A DNA stretch of 64,000 nucleotides from Mycetocola zhujimingii (lineage in GTDB: Bacteria > Actinomycetota > Actinomycetes > Actinomycetales > Microbacteriaceae), in NCBI RefSeq assembly GCF_003065425.1, contig NZ_CP026949.1, forward strand, positions 2,046,001 to 2,110,000, given 5' to 3'. How positions within the stretch are numbered: the stretch's first letter is position 1; every line of letters starts with the position of its first letter. A program made the position numbers and the translations under genes. Under the pieces are notes generated by a model. The model saw only the letters and a list, made by a program, of their open reading frames with translations. It made no database searches and was not told the origin of the DNA. Below, piece by piece: positions 38,238 through 46,650 of the stretch.

Positions 38238-38797
38238 TTCGGTCACGCGCGCTTGCCAGAGCGGATGTCGCCGATGCGCCGGTTGCTGTGCTGCTGCCTG
38301 GGGTGGGCTACACGATCCAGGGGCCGCTGCTGTACTGGTGTGCGCAGATGCTCGCCGAGCGCGGCTGGCATGTGCAGGGTGTCGAGTGGAGCGTCGATGC
38401 GGCGGCGGACCCTGTGTCATTCGTGGAGGAGGCGGTGACCACGGCGTTCAACGCAGCGCCGCCAGCCTCGCGGCGGCTCATTGTCGCAAAGTCATTCGGC
38501 AGTTTCGCGCTGCCGTGGGCTCTCGGGGAGGGAGTTCCCGGCGTCTGGTTGACGCCGGTTCTCACCAGCGAGGTGGTTCGGGATGCGCTTACCGGGGCGC
38601 CGGAGTCGCACCTGGCGATCGGTGGCGACGCGGATGAGATGTGGTTGCCGGATACTGTTGCCGGCGGTCGAGCGGCTCTCGTCACGGTTTCCGGAGCGAA
38701 CCACTCCCTCGCTGTGAAGGCCGGCTGGCGTGCATCGCTCGACGCGCAGTCCCGGGTCTTTGACACGATCTCAACCCACGTGGAGTCTCTGGCGTAG
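38234..38797 (+). CDS. Small alpha/beta hydrolase-like protein
   Basis: A 187-residue alpha/beta hydrolase-fold protein. LLPGVGYTIQGPLLYW is the first strand-loop, VAKSFGSFALPWA the serine elbow (G-F-G type, KSFGS), and VSGANHSLAV the histidine. It overlaps the preceding hydrolase gene (ATGA), so the two act in one operon. Function unknown. Confidence 0.78.
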   Translation: MIRSRALARADVADAPVAVLLPGVGYTIQGPLLYWCAQMLAERGWHVQGVEWSVDAAADPVSFVEEAVTTAFNAAPPASRRLIVAKSFGSFALPWALGEGVPGVWLTPVLTSEVVRDALTGAPESHLAIGGDADEMWLPDTVAGGRAALVTVSGANHSLAVKAGWRASLDAQSRVFDTISTHVESLA

Positions 38798-38809
38798 CGA
38801 CCGCTCGCG

Positions 38810-39385
38810 CTATTTCCGCTTCGCCGCGGCCTTCGCCAGGCGTTTCGTTTCGCGGACCTTCGTGAGCGAGTCGGCATCCACGATGTCTGCCACCGACCGG
38901 GTGCTGCCATCCTCGCCATATGCACCGGCGGCCTCGCGCCACCCCTCGCCGTCGAACCCATATTGCTTGCCGAGGAGGGCGACGAAGATCCGTGCCTTCT
39001 GGTCGCCGAATCCTGGCAATGCTTTGAGCCGCCGGTAGACCTCGGCACCGGTCGGAGAGTCTTTTGTCCAGATTGATGACGCGTCACCATCCCAGTCGTC
39101 GATGATGGCCTGGCACAGCGCCTGAACCCGGGTGGCCATGCTGGCGGGATAGCGGTGGACGGCGGGAGGCGTCTTGAACAGCTCGCTGAAGGCATCCGGG
39201 TCGGCACCGGCAATGGATGCCGCGTCGAAGGAGCCGAGTCGCTCGCTGATCTTGAGGGGTCCGGCGAAAGCGCTCTCCATGGGGACCTGCTGGTCGAGAA
39301 GCATCCCGATCAGGAGCGCGAGCGGGTCGTTCGAGAGGAGGGCGTCGGCGTTGGCGTCGCCGGTGATGGTGAGAGTGCCGGTCAT
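38810..39385 (-). CDS. HhH-GPD-type base excision repair protein
   Basis: A 191-residue protein of the HhH-GPD family of actinobacterial short glycosylase-like proteins. Seen are LIGMLLDQQVPMESAFAGP at the front and the helix-hairpin-helix LKALPGFGDQKARIFVALLGKQYG near residue 130. There is no C-terminal iron-sulfur cysteine cluster. The start is ATG 39385; the longer frame to 39484 reads as noise. It probably recognises damaged bases; its base is not known. Confidence 0.82.
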   Translation of the reverse strand: MTGTLTITGDANADALLSNDPLALLIGMLLDQQVPMESAFAGPLKISERLGSFDAASIAGADPDAFSELFKTPPAVHRYPASMATRVQALCQAIIDDWDGDASSIWTKDSPTGAEVYRRLKALPGFGDQKARIFVALLGKQYGFDGEGWREAAGAYGEDGSTRSVADIVDADSLTKVRETKRLAKAAAKRK

Positions 39386-39715
39386 GTCTCTATTCTCGCA
39401 GCGACGCGGTGGGGGTGCCAGCCGGGGGCAGGGGTGCAGCAGCAATGGAGGGAACAGAATTGGCAACGTGCCAGCCGAACCCACGCGGGGAACCAGGCAC
39501 CCCGAAACCTATTGTGCTCCGCCTGATGCCGCAGCCAGCGCCTTGAGTTCGGTGAGCATCATCGTCAGTGGTTGGGTGTGTATTGAGTCGTGAACATCCG
39601 GTTCACCCGCCCGATCCGCACCGTTACGGTGCTGCGTGCGGATGCCTGCAGTGGCCCACGCGGTACGCCATTTGCCCTGGGTTCCAATGTCAGTGGTTGG
39701 TTGTGTACTGAAGTC

Positions 39716-39838
39716 ATGAACAGCCCCGTCGACAGCCCGATTCGCCACCGTTCCGGTGCTGCGTTCGGATGCCTGCAAAGGCTGGATCGTGGTCCCGCCG
39801 GTGCCGGACTTCAATGTCAGTGGTTGGGTGTGTACTGA
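39716..39838 (+). CDS. Micro-ORF in repeat copy 2 (40 residues, unproven)
   Basis: An ATG-started 40-codon frame, MNSPVDSPIRHRSGAAFGCL to LQCQWLGVY, whose TGA lies 4 nt before the next copy's ATG. Frame-matched with copies 3 and 4. TGTACT lies 6 nt before the ATG, similar in spacing to the leaderless starts nearby, but not a good -10 box. It may be non-coding; the opposite strand is also open. Confidence 0.3.
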   Translation: MNSPVDSPIRHRSGAAFGCLQRLDRGPAGAGLQCQWLGVY

Positions 39839-39842
39839 AGTC

Positions 39843-39965
39843 ATGAACATCCCGGTCAGCGCTCTCATCCGCACCCGTTCCGGTGTTGCGTTCGGATGCC
39901 TGCAAAGGCTGGATCGTGGTCCCGCCGGTGCCGGACTTCAGTGTCAGTGGTTGGGTGTGTACTGA
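39843..39965 (+). CDS. Micro-ORF in repeat copy 3 (40 residues, unproven)
   Basis: A 40-codon frame, MNIPVSALIRTRSGVAFGCL and onward, ending LGVY. Most differences from copy 2 fall in the first 15 codons, and the last 25 residues are identical. It starts 4 nt after the copy 2 stop. Confidence 0.3.
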   Translation: MNIPVSALIRTRSGVAFGCLQRLDRGPAGAGLQCQWLGVY

Positions 39966-39969
39966 AGTT

Positions 39970-40089
39970 ATGAACATCCCGGTCAGTAGCCCGATTCGCC
40001 ACCGTTCTGGTGTAGCGAAGTCGGGTGTGGCCGAGCCTTGTGTCCTTGACTCGGATGGCCCGGCTGGTGGGGGTGTGCGGGTGCTATGA
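39970..40089 (+). CDS. Micro-ORF in repeat copy 4, coupled to the HNH gene (39 residues, unproven)
   Basis: A 39-codon frame, MNIPVSSPIRHRSGVA and then a unique tail ending GGGVRVL. Its TGA overlaps the HNH gene's start in the form ATGA (40086-40089). That overlap makes it a good leader-peptide candidate through which ribosomes could reach the HNH start, which lacks a clear Shine-Dalgarno. Confidence 0.4.
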   Translation: MNIPVSSPIRHRSGVAKSGVAEPCVLDSDGPAGGGVRVL

Positions 40090-41510
40090 GCCTCGCGGTG
40101 AGCGACTTTCCGCCGGCATCGGTGCCGGAGGGTGAGAGTGCGCTCACAGGGCTGCTCACGCACCTGGGCCAGGTGGTCGATGTTCTCGACCTGGATCATC
40201 TCGATCGGTTGACCGGCGAACAGTTGCTGACACAGCTGGGTCAGGTTGCCGGGGTGGTGCGAGCCGGCGAGGCGGTCCTCGCGGCGTTCAGCGCCGAGGT
40301 CGCCGACCGGTCAGACCCGGCCCGCGGGAACGAGGGGTTGGCGGTGAAGCATAACTACCAGCGTCCGTCGCACCTGATCGAGGTAATCACGGGAGTGTCC
40401 TCTGCTGCAGCGTCGCGGTTGATCCGGGTGGGGCAGCGGACCTGTCGCCGCGTCAGCGATGCCGGGTTCCCGTTGCCACCGTTGTTCCCGGTAGTCGGGG
40501 AGGCGTTCCGGCAGGGTTTGATCGGGGTGGAAACCGCCGAGGCGATCACGCGTGAACTGTCGTTGGCCGCACCCCGCGCAGAAGTCGAGCACCTGACTAT
40601 CGCGGAGCGCACCCTGGTCAGCGAGGCGGTCGGTGCGGGCTGGCGTGACGGATTACCCATGTCGGCCGATCTGGTCGGTATTCAGGCTCGGCAGTGGCGT
40701 GACCGGTTGGACGAAGACGGGATCGAACCCCGCACCGACAAAGCATTCCAGAAACGGGACTTTTGGATCGCCCGTGCCGCGAAGGACGGGTTGGTGAAGT
40801 TCGGAGGCCAGGTCACCGTCGACGTCGGAGCGAAACTCCACGCGCTATTGGATGCGGTGCTGAGTCCCAAGACCGCGGACCGATACGAGACGACCGACCC
40901 CGCCGGAGCGGACGGTGAGATTACCGAGGGCAGTGAGGCGGCGGATGAACCCATCCGGGCCCGGCGTACGGCGGGACAGCAGCGTGCTGACGTGTTCGCG
41001 TCGATGATCGACGCCCTCGCCCGCTCCGCCGACGCACCATCGGTCACCGGCGCCGCACCCACCGTCGTGGTCACCGTCAACGCGGACGTCATCGACTCGA
41101 AGTCCGGTACCGGGCAAATCGTGGGAGTGAACGCACCGGTCGCGGCGTCGACGATCACGCAGATTCTCTGCGACGCGAGCATCATCCCGGTATTCATCGA
41201 CCCCGACGGCACCGTCGTCGCCCTCGGAAACGACCAGCGCGGGTTCAACCGGACGCAACGAATGGGCATGATCGCCCGCGACGGACCCACCTGTGCCATG
41301 CCGGACTGTCAGATCCCGGCGACCGGCTGCGAAGCGCACCACATCGTTCCGCACTCCGAGGGCGGGCCGACCCATATCGATAATGGTGTGTTGTTCTGCT
41401 GGTTCCACCACCGGATGGTCGATACCGGAGTGTTCACGGTCACGATGGTCAACGGCAAACCCAAGGTCACCATCGCCGAATGGATCCGCCGCAAACCATA
41501 CTTCCAGTAG
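40086..41510 (+). CDS. DUF222 / HNH endonuclease (13E12 repeat family)
   Basis: A 474-residue protein with an N-terminal DUF222 domain (to about residue 330) and a C-terminal HNH nuclease: GPTCAMPDCQIPATGC, EAHHIVPHSEGGPTHIDN, LFCWFHHRMVD, with the two zinc CxxC-like cysteines and the HH catalytic pair. The 13E12/DUF222 family is repeated in many actinobacterial genomes and in mycobacteria hosts phage attachment sites. The start overlaps the last repeat micro-ORF by ATGA and has no Shine-Dalgarno, suggesting coupled translation. Its cellular role is not established. Confidence 0.92.
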   Translation: MSLAVSDFPPASVPEGESALTGLLTHLGQVVDVLDLDHLDRLTGEQLLTQLGQVAGVVRAGEAVLAAFSAEVADRSDPARGNEGLAVKHNYQRPSHLIEVITGVSSAAASRLIRVGQRTCRRVSDAGFPLPPLFPVVGEAFRQGLIGVETAEAITRELSLAAPRAEVEHLTIAERTLVSEAVGAGWRDGLPMSADLVGIQARQWRDRLDEDGIEPRTDKAFQKRDFWIARAAKDGLVKFGGQVTVDVGAKLHALLDAVLSPKTADRYETTDPAGADGEITEGSEAADEPIRARRTAGQQRADVFASMIDALARSADAPSVTGAAPTVVVTVNADVIDSKSGTGQIVGVNAPVAASTITQILCDASIIPVFIDPDGTVVALGNDQRGFNRTQRMGMIARDGPTCAMPDCQIPATGCEAHHIVPHSEGGPTHIDNGVLFCWFHHRMVDTGVFTVTMVNGKPKVTIAEWIRRKPYFQ

Positions 41511-41586
41511 GCATATGGCACGCGGAGATGGCGAAACGAACCTCTCGAACCGGGCACATCGAACGACTCGGTGAGGCGGCGCGAAT

Positions 41587-41634
41587 TCCCGCACACGCAA
41601 CATCCCGCACACGCAACATCCCGCACACCTAGCA
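41587..41634. repeat. Three 16-bp tandem repeats
   Basis: TCCCGCACACGCAACA occurs at 41587-41602 and 41603-41618, with a diverged copy at 41619-41634, between the HNH gene and marR. Degenerate versions continue to about 41655. Confidence 0.85.
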
Positions 41635-41664
41635 TCCGCCCACCCCGCATCCGCATTGACGCGG

Positions 41665-42180
41665 TCAGCTGCCGCTCGAATCCCCCGACTCGAATTCACG
41701 CAACCACTTCGCCAACACACCCCGCAACAGGTCCTGCTCCTGCTTCGTCAGCGACTCGAGCAGGCGATGCTCATTCGCCACGTGATCCGTGAACGCCTCG
41801 TCGATGAGCCGCCGACCTTTATCGGTGAGCGCCACAACTCGACCTCGCCCATCCACGTCACTCTTGCGCCTGGTCACGAGCCCAGCATCCGCCAGCCGAT
41901 CAATTCGCTTGGTCATCGCCCCGGTCGTAACCATCGTCGACGCAGACAACTCCCCCGGCGTCCGCTCGAACGGCTCACCCGCCCGTCGCAAGGTAGCCAA
42001 CACATCGAAGTCGCCTTCACCCAAACCGTGCCTGCGATAGACCCCAACGAGTTCATCCGTGAGAAAGCTGCCGAGCCTGTGCAGTCGCCCAATCACTCCC
42101 AGCGGCGACACGTCAAGATCCGGACGCGACCGTCGCCATTCCGCCTGAATGTTGTCGACGTGGTCCGGGTGATCGCTCAT
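41665..42180 (-). CDS. MarR-family transcriptional regulator
   Basis: A 171-residue MarR protein. The winged helix includes LGEGDFDVLATLRRAGEP, STMVTTGAMTKRIDRLADAGLVTRR and the wing KSDVDGRGRVVALTDKG. It is divergent from an EamA transporter gene with two palindromes between, so it probably represses that transporter and itself, releasing on a small ligand. ATG is 6 nt after TATAGT on the minus strand (leaderless type). Confidence 0.92.
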   Translation of the reverse strand: MSDHPDHVDNIQAEWRRSRPDLDVSPLGVIGRLHRLGSFLTDELVGVYRRHGLGEGDFDVLATLRRAGEPFERTPGELSASTMVTTGAMTKRIDRLADAGLVTRRKSDVDGRGRVVALTDKGRRLIDEAFTDHVANEHRLLESLTKQEQDLLRGVLAKWLREFESGDSSGS

Positions 42181-42183
42181 CTC

Positions 42184-42231
42184 TTCACTATATCTTCCTC
42201 GTAAGATACATTGTCTTCCATGGAAGGTAAT
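42184..42231. promoter_or_regulatory. marR/eamA divergent promoters and two operators
   Basis: TATCTT and AAGATA (42191-42196, 42203-42208) form one inverted repeat. A second palindrome centres on CCATGG at the eamA ATG, spanning 42210-42231 with 9 of 11 positions matching per arm. For eamA, TTCACT (42184-42189), 17 nt and TACATT (42207-42212) precede the ATG by 7 nt; for marR, TATAGT precedes its ATG by 6 nt. Both operators cover promoter elements. Confidence 0.65.
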
Positions 42232-43110
42232 CTGAGGTGGGTTCTCATCGCAGCGATTGCGCCTGTGGCGTGGGGCTCAACCTACGTCGTCACGCAGCAC
42301 CTGCTGCCCGCCGAATCGCCACTGTTCGGCGCCGTCCTTCGTGCTTTTCCCGCCGGCATCCTCCTGCTTCTTCTCACTCGCACCCTGCCCACAGGGTTGT
42401 GGTGGTGGAAATCGCTCGTTCTTGGCACCCTTAACATCGGCGCGTTTTTCGCGCTGATCTACGCGGCCGCGCAGCTGCTGCCGTCAGGGATCGCGTCGAC
42501 GCTGATGGCGACATCCCCCGCCGTCATGATGCTGCTCGCCTGGCCGATGCTGTCCGAACGCCCACGCGCACTCGCGCTCCTCGGCGCCAGCATAGGAATC
42601 GGTGGCGTTTTCCTCATGCTGGGCACGGGTGAGGCCTCCCCCGATGCCGCAGGCATCCTCGCCTCTGTGTCCGCGATGGTGCTGTCATCGGTCGGCTTCA
42701 TCCTCACCAAGAAGTGGAGCGCAGGCGTCAACATCCTGTCGCTCACGGCCTGGCAGCTCATCGCTGGCGGTCTCGTGATCCTCCCGCTCGCCGTCATCGT
42801 CGAGGGCGGCCCTCCGCAGCTCGATCCGCCGGCGATCCTCGGCTTTCTCTACCTCACCCTTGTCGCCACGGCACTCGCTTACGTAGCGTGGTTCAGCGGC
42901 CTTCGCCACCTCAGCGCCGGAACCGTCGGTCTGATCGGACTGCTCAACCCCGTCACCGGAGTGCTGCTCGGCGCATCACTCGGCGCCGAAGTCTTCGCGC
43001 TGCCGCAGCTGATCGGCATCGTCCTCGTCTTCGCCGGCATCGTCATCGGCCAACCCGCCGCAGCACGGCTATTCGCGACGATGCGACGCACCCGCCGCCG
43101 ACCTCGATGA
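42220..43110 (+). CDS. EamA-family (DMT) transporter
   Basis: A 296-residue drug/metabolite transporter with ten helices and two EamA repeats (IAPVAWGSTYVVTQHLLP; ASVSAMVLSSVGFILTKKW). The C-terminus is arginine-rich (cytoplasmic). It starts at ATG 42220 and is divergent from marR, which suggests inducible export of a toxic small molecule or metabolite. The substrate is unknown. Confidence 0.88.
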   Translation: MEGNLRWVLIAAIAPVAWGSTYVVTQHLLPAESPLFGAVLRAFPAGILLLLLTRTLPTGLWWWKSLVLGTLNIGAFFALIYAAAQLLPSGIASTLMATSPAVMMLLAWPMLSERPRALALLGASIGIGGVFLMLGTGEASPDAAGILASVSAMVLSSVGFILTKKWSAGVNILSLTAWQLIAGGLVILPLAVIVEGGPPQLDPPAILGFLYLTLVATALAYVAWFSGLRHLSAGTVGLIGLLNPVTGVLLGASLGAEVFALPQLIGIVLVFAGIVIGQPAAARLFATMRRTRRRPR

Positions 43111-43171
43111 CGGATGCCGCGAGCAATGAACGCCGCAAACACACCGACGCGGGCGTCCAGCGCAGTAGCGG

Positions 43172-43744
43172 CTACCCGTGCAGCGCGACCTGCTCGCTCA
43201 CCCAGCGCTTGTAGGTCTGCCAGGGATCGTCGACCCCGGTATTGACGATACGGATGTGACGCAGCAACGCCTCGTGCACACTGAACCACTCACTACGGTG
43301 CAACCGATGGCTCGCGAACTGCGCGTGCCTCGCCTGCTCGAGCTGGCGACCACCCGGCTCGAACGCGAGCAGTTCGTCGTGAACGATGTTCGCCAGCCGA
43401 CCCCGCGGGTTCGACGAGGTGCCGATCTTGATGCGGTCACCGAAACGCAGGTAGTAGACAACGTCCACCCGTGCCCTCACGACATCCGAGTCAGGGATCT
43501 CTCCGACCTTCCACTCGCAGACAGCGCAGAGCCAGCCGGAGGGATAACGGACGCCCAGCCGCGAGCCGCACGCGAGGCACGGTGACTCCAGAGTGTCGGT
43601 CACTCCCACGTCGCGAGCGACCCAGTCGTACGCCACGAGAAGGTGATGCGCGCAGAGATTCACCGGGGCACCCGAGTCAACAGCCGCGCCACACACCACT
43701 CCGGGCGCAACCGTGACCGCACAGTGCGAGACCAACGGGTTCAT
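43172..43744 (-). CDS. GIY-YIG-like (MUG113/T5orf172 type) protein with zinc-binding motifs
   Basis: A 190-residue protein. The N-terminal half has CLACGSRLGVRYPSGWLCAVCEW, a CxxC-CxxC zinc-ribbon. The C-terminal half, VVYYLRFGDRIKIGTSSNPRGRLANI then QLEQARHAQFASHRLHRSEWF, matches the truncated GIY-YIG (T5orf172/MUG113) group found in phages and bacteria, with the Y-x-Y core and the conserved R, H and E. I chose ATG 43744; a GTG lies 12 nt earlier. A nuclease function is inference. Confidence 0.7.
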   Translation of the reverse strand: MNPLVSHCAVTVAPGVVCGAAVDSGAPVNLCAHHLLVAYDWVARDVGVTDTLESPCLACGSRLGVRYPSGWLCAVCEWKVGEIPDSDVVRARVDVVYYLRFGDRIKIGTSSNPRGRLANIVHDELLAFEPGGRQLEQARHAQFASHRLHRSEWFSVHEALLRHIRIVNTGVDDPWQTYKRWVSEQVALHG

Positions 43745-43837
43745 CTCGCTCAACACCGCACCCCGACGCCTGTCACCATGAAGAAACCGTACCTCCGGCC
43801 GCAGACGCCGTCATCCCGAACTCCCCCGAGGGTCGAC

Positions 43838-45427
43838 CTACGCCGCGCGGACCTCAAGCTCGCCCGCCTCGGCACCCTCACTGCCGAACATGATCTTGCG
43901 GTTGGCGACCTTGTCGCTGAAGAAACGGTCGTGGCTGACGACGATGACCGCACCCGGGAAGTGCACGAGGGCACGTTCCATGACCTGTGTGCTTGCCATG
44001 TCGAGGTGGTTTGTCGGCTCGTCGAGAATCAGCACCGACGCACCGGACAACAGGCACTGCGCCATCGCCACGCGAGCCCGCTGGCCACCGGAGAGGTTTC
44101 CGATGCGCTGCTTGAGATCGGCCTCGGAGAACTGGAACATCGCGAGAAAACGACCCACCGACTTCCGGGTCGCGGCGAACGCGAGACTCCCCGGAGTGGC
44201 ATTGACAGCGTGGGTAATCGTGTCATCATCGTCGAGATCGGCGAGCATCTGGTTGTAGGAGACAACACCGGCGCCCTTCGCCCACACAGCCTCACCCGAA
44301 TCGGCCTTTTCTTCACCGGTGAGCACGCGCAGAAGCGTCGACTTGCCGCTACCGTTCGAGCCGTGGACGACCACCCGGTTGCCGCGCCTCAACTCGAACG
44401 TGAGATCGCTGAAGAGGACCTTGTCGCCGTAAGACTTCGAGAGCCCGGTTACGCGGCACAGTACGTCTTTCACGTGCAGCCCACCGTAGATCTCGGTGAT
44501 GATCTGGTCGACTGGCCGCGGCGCACGGGATTTCTTGATCCCTGAGAGCTTTTTGTCGAGGCCCCTGCTCGCTGCCTTCGCGGCCTCGCGTCGATCGGCG
44601 ATGCCCTCGGCTTCGAACGCAAGCAACTCGGATTCGTGCACGAACTGCGCCTCGAGGGTCTTCAACCGGAACTGCTTCTGCACCACGTACTCGGCGAAGT
44701 TGCCCGGGTACTCGTGCAGGTGGAAGTTCTCGAGCTCGACGATCCGGGTGACAACCGAGTCAAGGAATTTGCGGTCGTGCGACACGATGATCGCGGCGCC
44801 CTTGAAGTCTCGGAACCACGCCTCGAGCCACTCCACTCCGGCAACGTCGAGGAAGTTGGTCGGTTCGTCGAGAAGCAGCACGTCGGGCCGCTCGAGAATG
44901 AGCTTGGCGAGCGCCGCGCGGTTGCGCCATCCGCCGGAGAGGCTGTCGATCGGGCACACCCGGTGTGCGTCCTCGAATCCGAGCCGGGTCAGTGCCTCGT
45001 CGATTCGCCGGGTGTAATCCCACCCGTCGAGGCGGTCCATCTCCTCGAATAGTTCACCCTGGCGTGAGATCAGCGGATCCAGGTCAGCGGTGGGATCGGC
45101 TGCGATCGCCGCATCGATCGACGCAAGCTCGGCTTCCACCGCGCGAATGTTGGCGAAGACATCGTTGAGCACCTCGGTGATCGTCGCGCTTCCGTCGAGT
45201 TCGGAGAACTGCGAGAAATATCCAAAACGGATGCCGTCTTCGACAGCGACCGTTCCGGCATCCGCTGACACCTGACCGAGCACCAGCTTGATCAGGGTCG
45301 ATTTTCCCGAACCGTTGCGGCCGATCAGGCCGACGCGATCACCGGCTTCAAGACGGAAGAACGCCTCGCGCAGCACCTGCATCTGGTCAAAGCGGACCGT
45401 GACGTCGTTCAGTCGAATGAGGCTCAT
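43838..45427 (-). CDS. ABC-F family ATP-binding protein
   Basis: A 529-residue ABC-F protein: two ATPase domains, no membrane segments. Walker A GRNGSGKST is near residues 36-44 and GSNGSGKST in the second half; signatures LSGGWRNRAALA and LSGGQRARVAMAQ. A linker helical region (KQFRLKTLEAQFVHESELLAFEA...) lies between. Such proteins act on the ribosome, as translation factors (EttA/Uup) or antibiotic-protection factors; nothing here decides which. ATG 45427 has AAGGAA 8 nt upstream. Confidence 0.93.
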   Translation of the reverse strand: MSLIRLNDVTVRFDQMQVLREAFFRLEAGDRVGLIGRNGSGKSTLIKLVLGQVSADAGTVAVEDGIRFGYFSQFSELDGSATITEVLNDVFANIRAVEAELASIDAAIAADPTADLDPLISRQGELFEEMDRLDGWDYTRRIDEALTRLGFEDAHRVCPIDSLSGGWRNRAALAKLILERPDVLLLDEPTNFLDVAGVEWLEAWFRDFKGAAIIVSHDRKFLDSVVTRIVELENFHLHEYPGNFAEYVVQKQFRLKTLEAQFVHESELLAFEAEGIADRREAAKAASRGLDKKLSGIKKSRAPRPVDQIITEIYGGLHVKDVLCRVTGLSKSYGDKVLFSDLTFELRRGNRVVVHGSNGSGKSTLLRVLTGEEKADSGEAVWAKGAGVVSYNQMLADLDDDDTITHAVNATPGSLAFAATRKSVGRFLAMFQFSEADLKQRIGNLSGGQRARVAMAQCLLSGASVLILDEPTNHLDMASTQVMERALVHFPGAVIVVSHDRFFSDKVANRKIMFGSEGAEAGELEVRAA

Positions 45428-45517
45428 GCCTGCGTTCCTTCCGGGTGAAATATCGCACAAGGCCCACCCGGCATTGAACGCATGTGTTCTCCTACCGTAG
45501 CCGAGGAGAACCGGCGG

Positions 45518-45841
45518 CTAATGTGTGTCGTCCACCAGCTTGAGACCGACGACACAGCCGATAAGTCCGACCAGCAGCGCGATCTTGATCCACGAGATGC
45601 TGGTGTCGCCGGTGATCATCGACCAGGCCACGGTGAGCGCCGCGCCGATACCCACCCAGACCGCGTACGCGGTACCGATGGGGATGCCGCGCATCGACCA
45701 GGCGAGTCCCGCCATGCTGAGCGCGAGAGCCGCACCAAAGATGACGGTCGGCCAGAGCTTCGTGAAGCCCTCCGACTTGCCGAGGGCGGTTGCCCAGACG
45801 GCTTCGAGGACACCGGACAGGATGAGTACTACCCACAACAT
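45518..45841 (-). CDS. gdx: SMR-family exporter, Gdx/SugE type
   Basis: A 107-residue four-helix small multidrug resistance protein. Glu13 in SGVLEAVWATALGKSEGFTKL is the substrate-binding glutamate; WSMRGIPIGTAYAVWVGIGA matches the guanidinium exporter (Gdx, formerly SugE) subgroup rather than EmrE. Proteins of this group exchange guanidinium for protons. I see no guanidine riboswitch upstream. Confidence 0.88.
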   Translation of the reverse strand: MLWVVLILSGVLEAVWATALGKSEGFTKLWPTVIFGAALALSMAGLAWSMRGIPIGTAYAVWVGIGAALTVAWSMITGDTSISWIKIALLVGLIGCVVGLKLVDDTH

Positions 45842-46041
45842 GACTGTTCGTTTCTGGCCAGTCTTGTCGCGTTCCGGGTACTGATCCCTCGTCCGGGGCC
45901 GTGTTGGCGGCCTGTGTCGAGGTTACCAAAGCAGTGTGATCAATGGCTGTGCATCCTGCCATCGGGCCCGGTGCCCCTTCCGGCGGCACCGGCCCGATGC
46001 CACGATGGACCCACGGGGCAACTCACGCGGAGGTGATGGTC

Positions 46042-46650
46042 GTGGCGGACAAGACAGCGAACGCCGCTCATCTGGACGACATCACTGTGAAGCCGGCACA
46101 CGCGTTTGACGACATGGCGACGATGCTCGGTCCGAAGAATCCCTCGTCGTCCGTGTGCTGGTGCCTCTCCTGGCGATTGCCGTCCGCTGAGAACCGCACG
46201 CTGCTCGGCGCCGATCGAGCCGACAAAGTCCGCGAACTCTGCGCTCGCGATCACGCACCCGGTGTGCTTGCCTACCTTGGCGACGACGTCGTCGGATGGG
46301 CAGGCATCGCCCCACGGACCGAGCTGCATCCGATCGAACACTCCCGCAGGATTCCCCACGTCGACGAGTTGCCCGTGTGGTCGCTCTGGTGCATGCGGGT
46401 GCGCCCCGGCTACCGAAAGAGAGGCATCACCGCCGCCCTCATCGAGGGTGCCGTCGACTATGCCCACGATCAGGGCGCGCCAGCTGTCGAGGGGTATCCG
46501 GTCGACAACCGCGGCGAGCGCGTCGATCAGACCATGGCGTTCGTGGGCACCAGGGCCATGTTCGAACGGGCGGGGTTTTCCTGGGTCGCTGACACCCGGT
46601 CCGTCTCGGGCGGAATCCCCCGGATCGTCATGCGACGGATGCTTCGCTGA
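46042..46650 (+). CDS. GNAT-family N-acetyltransferase
   Basis: A 202-residue GNAT protein. SLWCMRVRPGYRKRGITAALIEGAVDYAHDQG is the acetyl-CoA-binding region, and NSRGERVDQ-like and FERAGFSWVADT follow. I placed the start at GTG 46042, 8 nt after a GGAGG; ATG 46036 sits only 2 nt from it, and the frame is open to 45943. The rest (SSVCWCLSWRLPSAEN) resembles YobR-like acetyltransferases. Substrate unknown. Confidence 0.82.
   Translation: MADKTANAAHLDDITVKPAHAFDDMATMLGPKNPSSSVCWCLSWRLPSAENRTLLGADRADKVRELCARDHAPGVLAYLGDDVVGWAGIAPRTELHPIEHSRRIPHVDELPVWSLWCMRVRPGYRKRGITAALIEGAVDYAHDQGAPAVEGYPVDNRGERVDQTMAFVGTRAMFERAGFSWVADTRSVSGGIPRIVMRRMLR

Larger units (their letters stand above)
39564..40017 (+). 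repeat. 127-bp tandem repeat array (about 3.6 copies) before the HNH gene
   Basis: Copies begin with GTCAGTGGTTGGGTGTGTA at 39564, 39689, 39816 and 39943, spaced 125, 127 and 127 bp. Copies 2-4 are nearly identical; copy 1 has diverged by substitutions and small deletions. Each intact copy places an ATG 24-28 nt inside and, in copies 2 and 3, a 40-codon frame that closes with TGA in the next copy, 4 nt before the next ATG. The 39386-39563 stretch holds the HhH leader and nothing I recognise. Confidence 0.92.

Noticed and set aside
39564-40017. CRISPR array
   Set aside because: Units are 127 bp, directly adjacent and lack unique spacers; the repeat is not short and palindromic.
39714-40199. 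161-codon antisense frame across the repeat array as a gene
   Set aside because: It runs through repeat and HNH sequence without a Shine-Dalgarno or promoter; left as an alternative coding strand only.
45842-45950. Guanidine riboswitch upstream of gdx
   Set aside because: An ACGA occurs, but no stem with an ACGR loop pair or ykkC core could be drawn.
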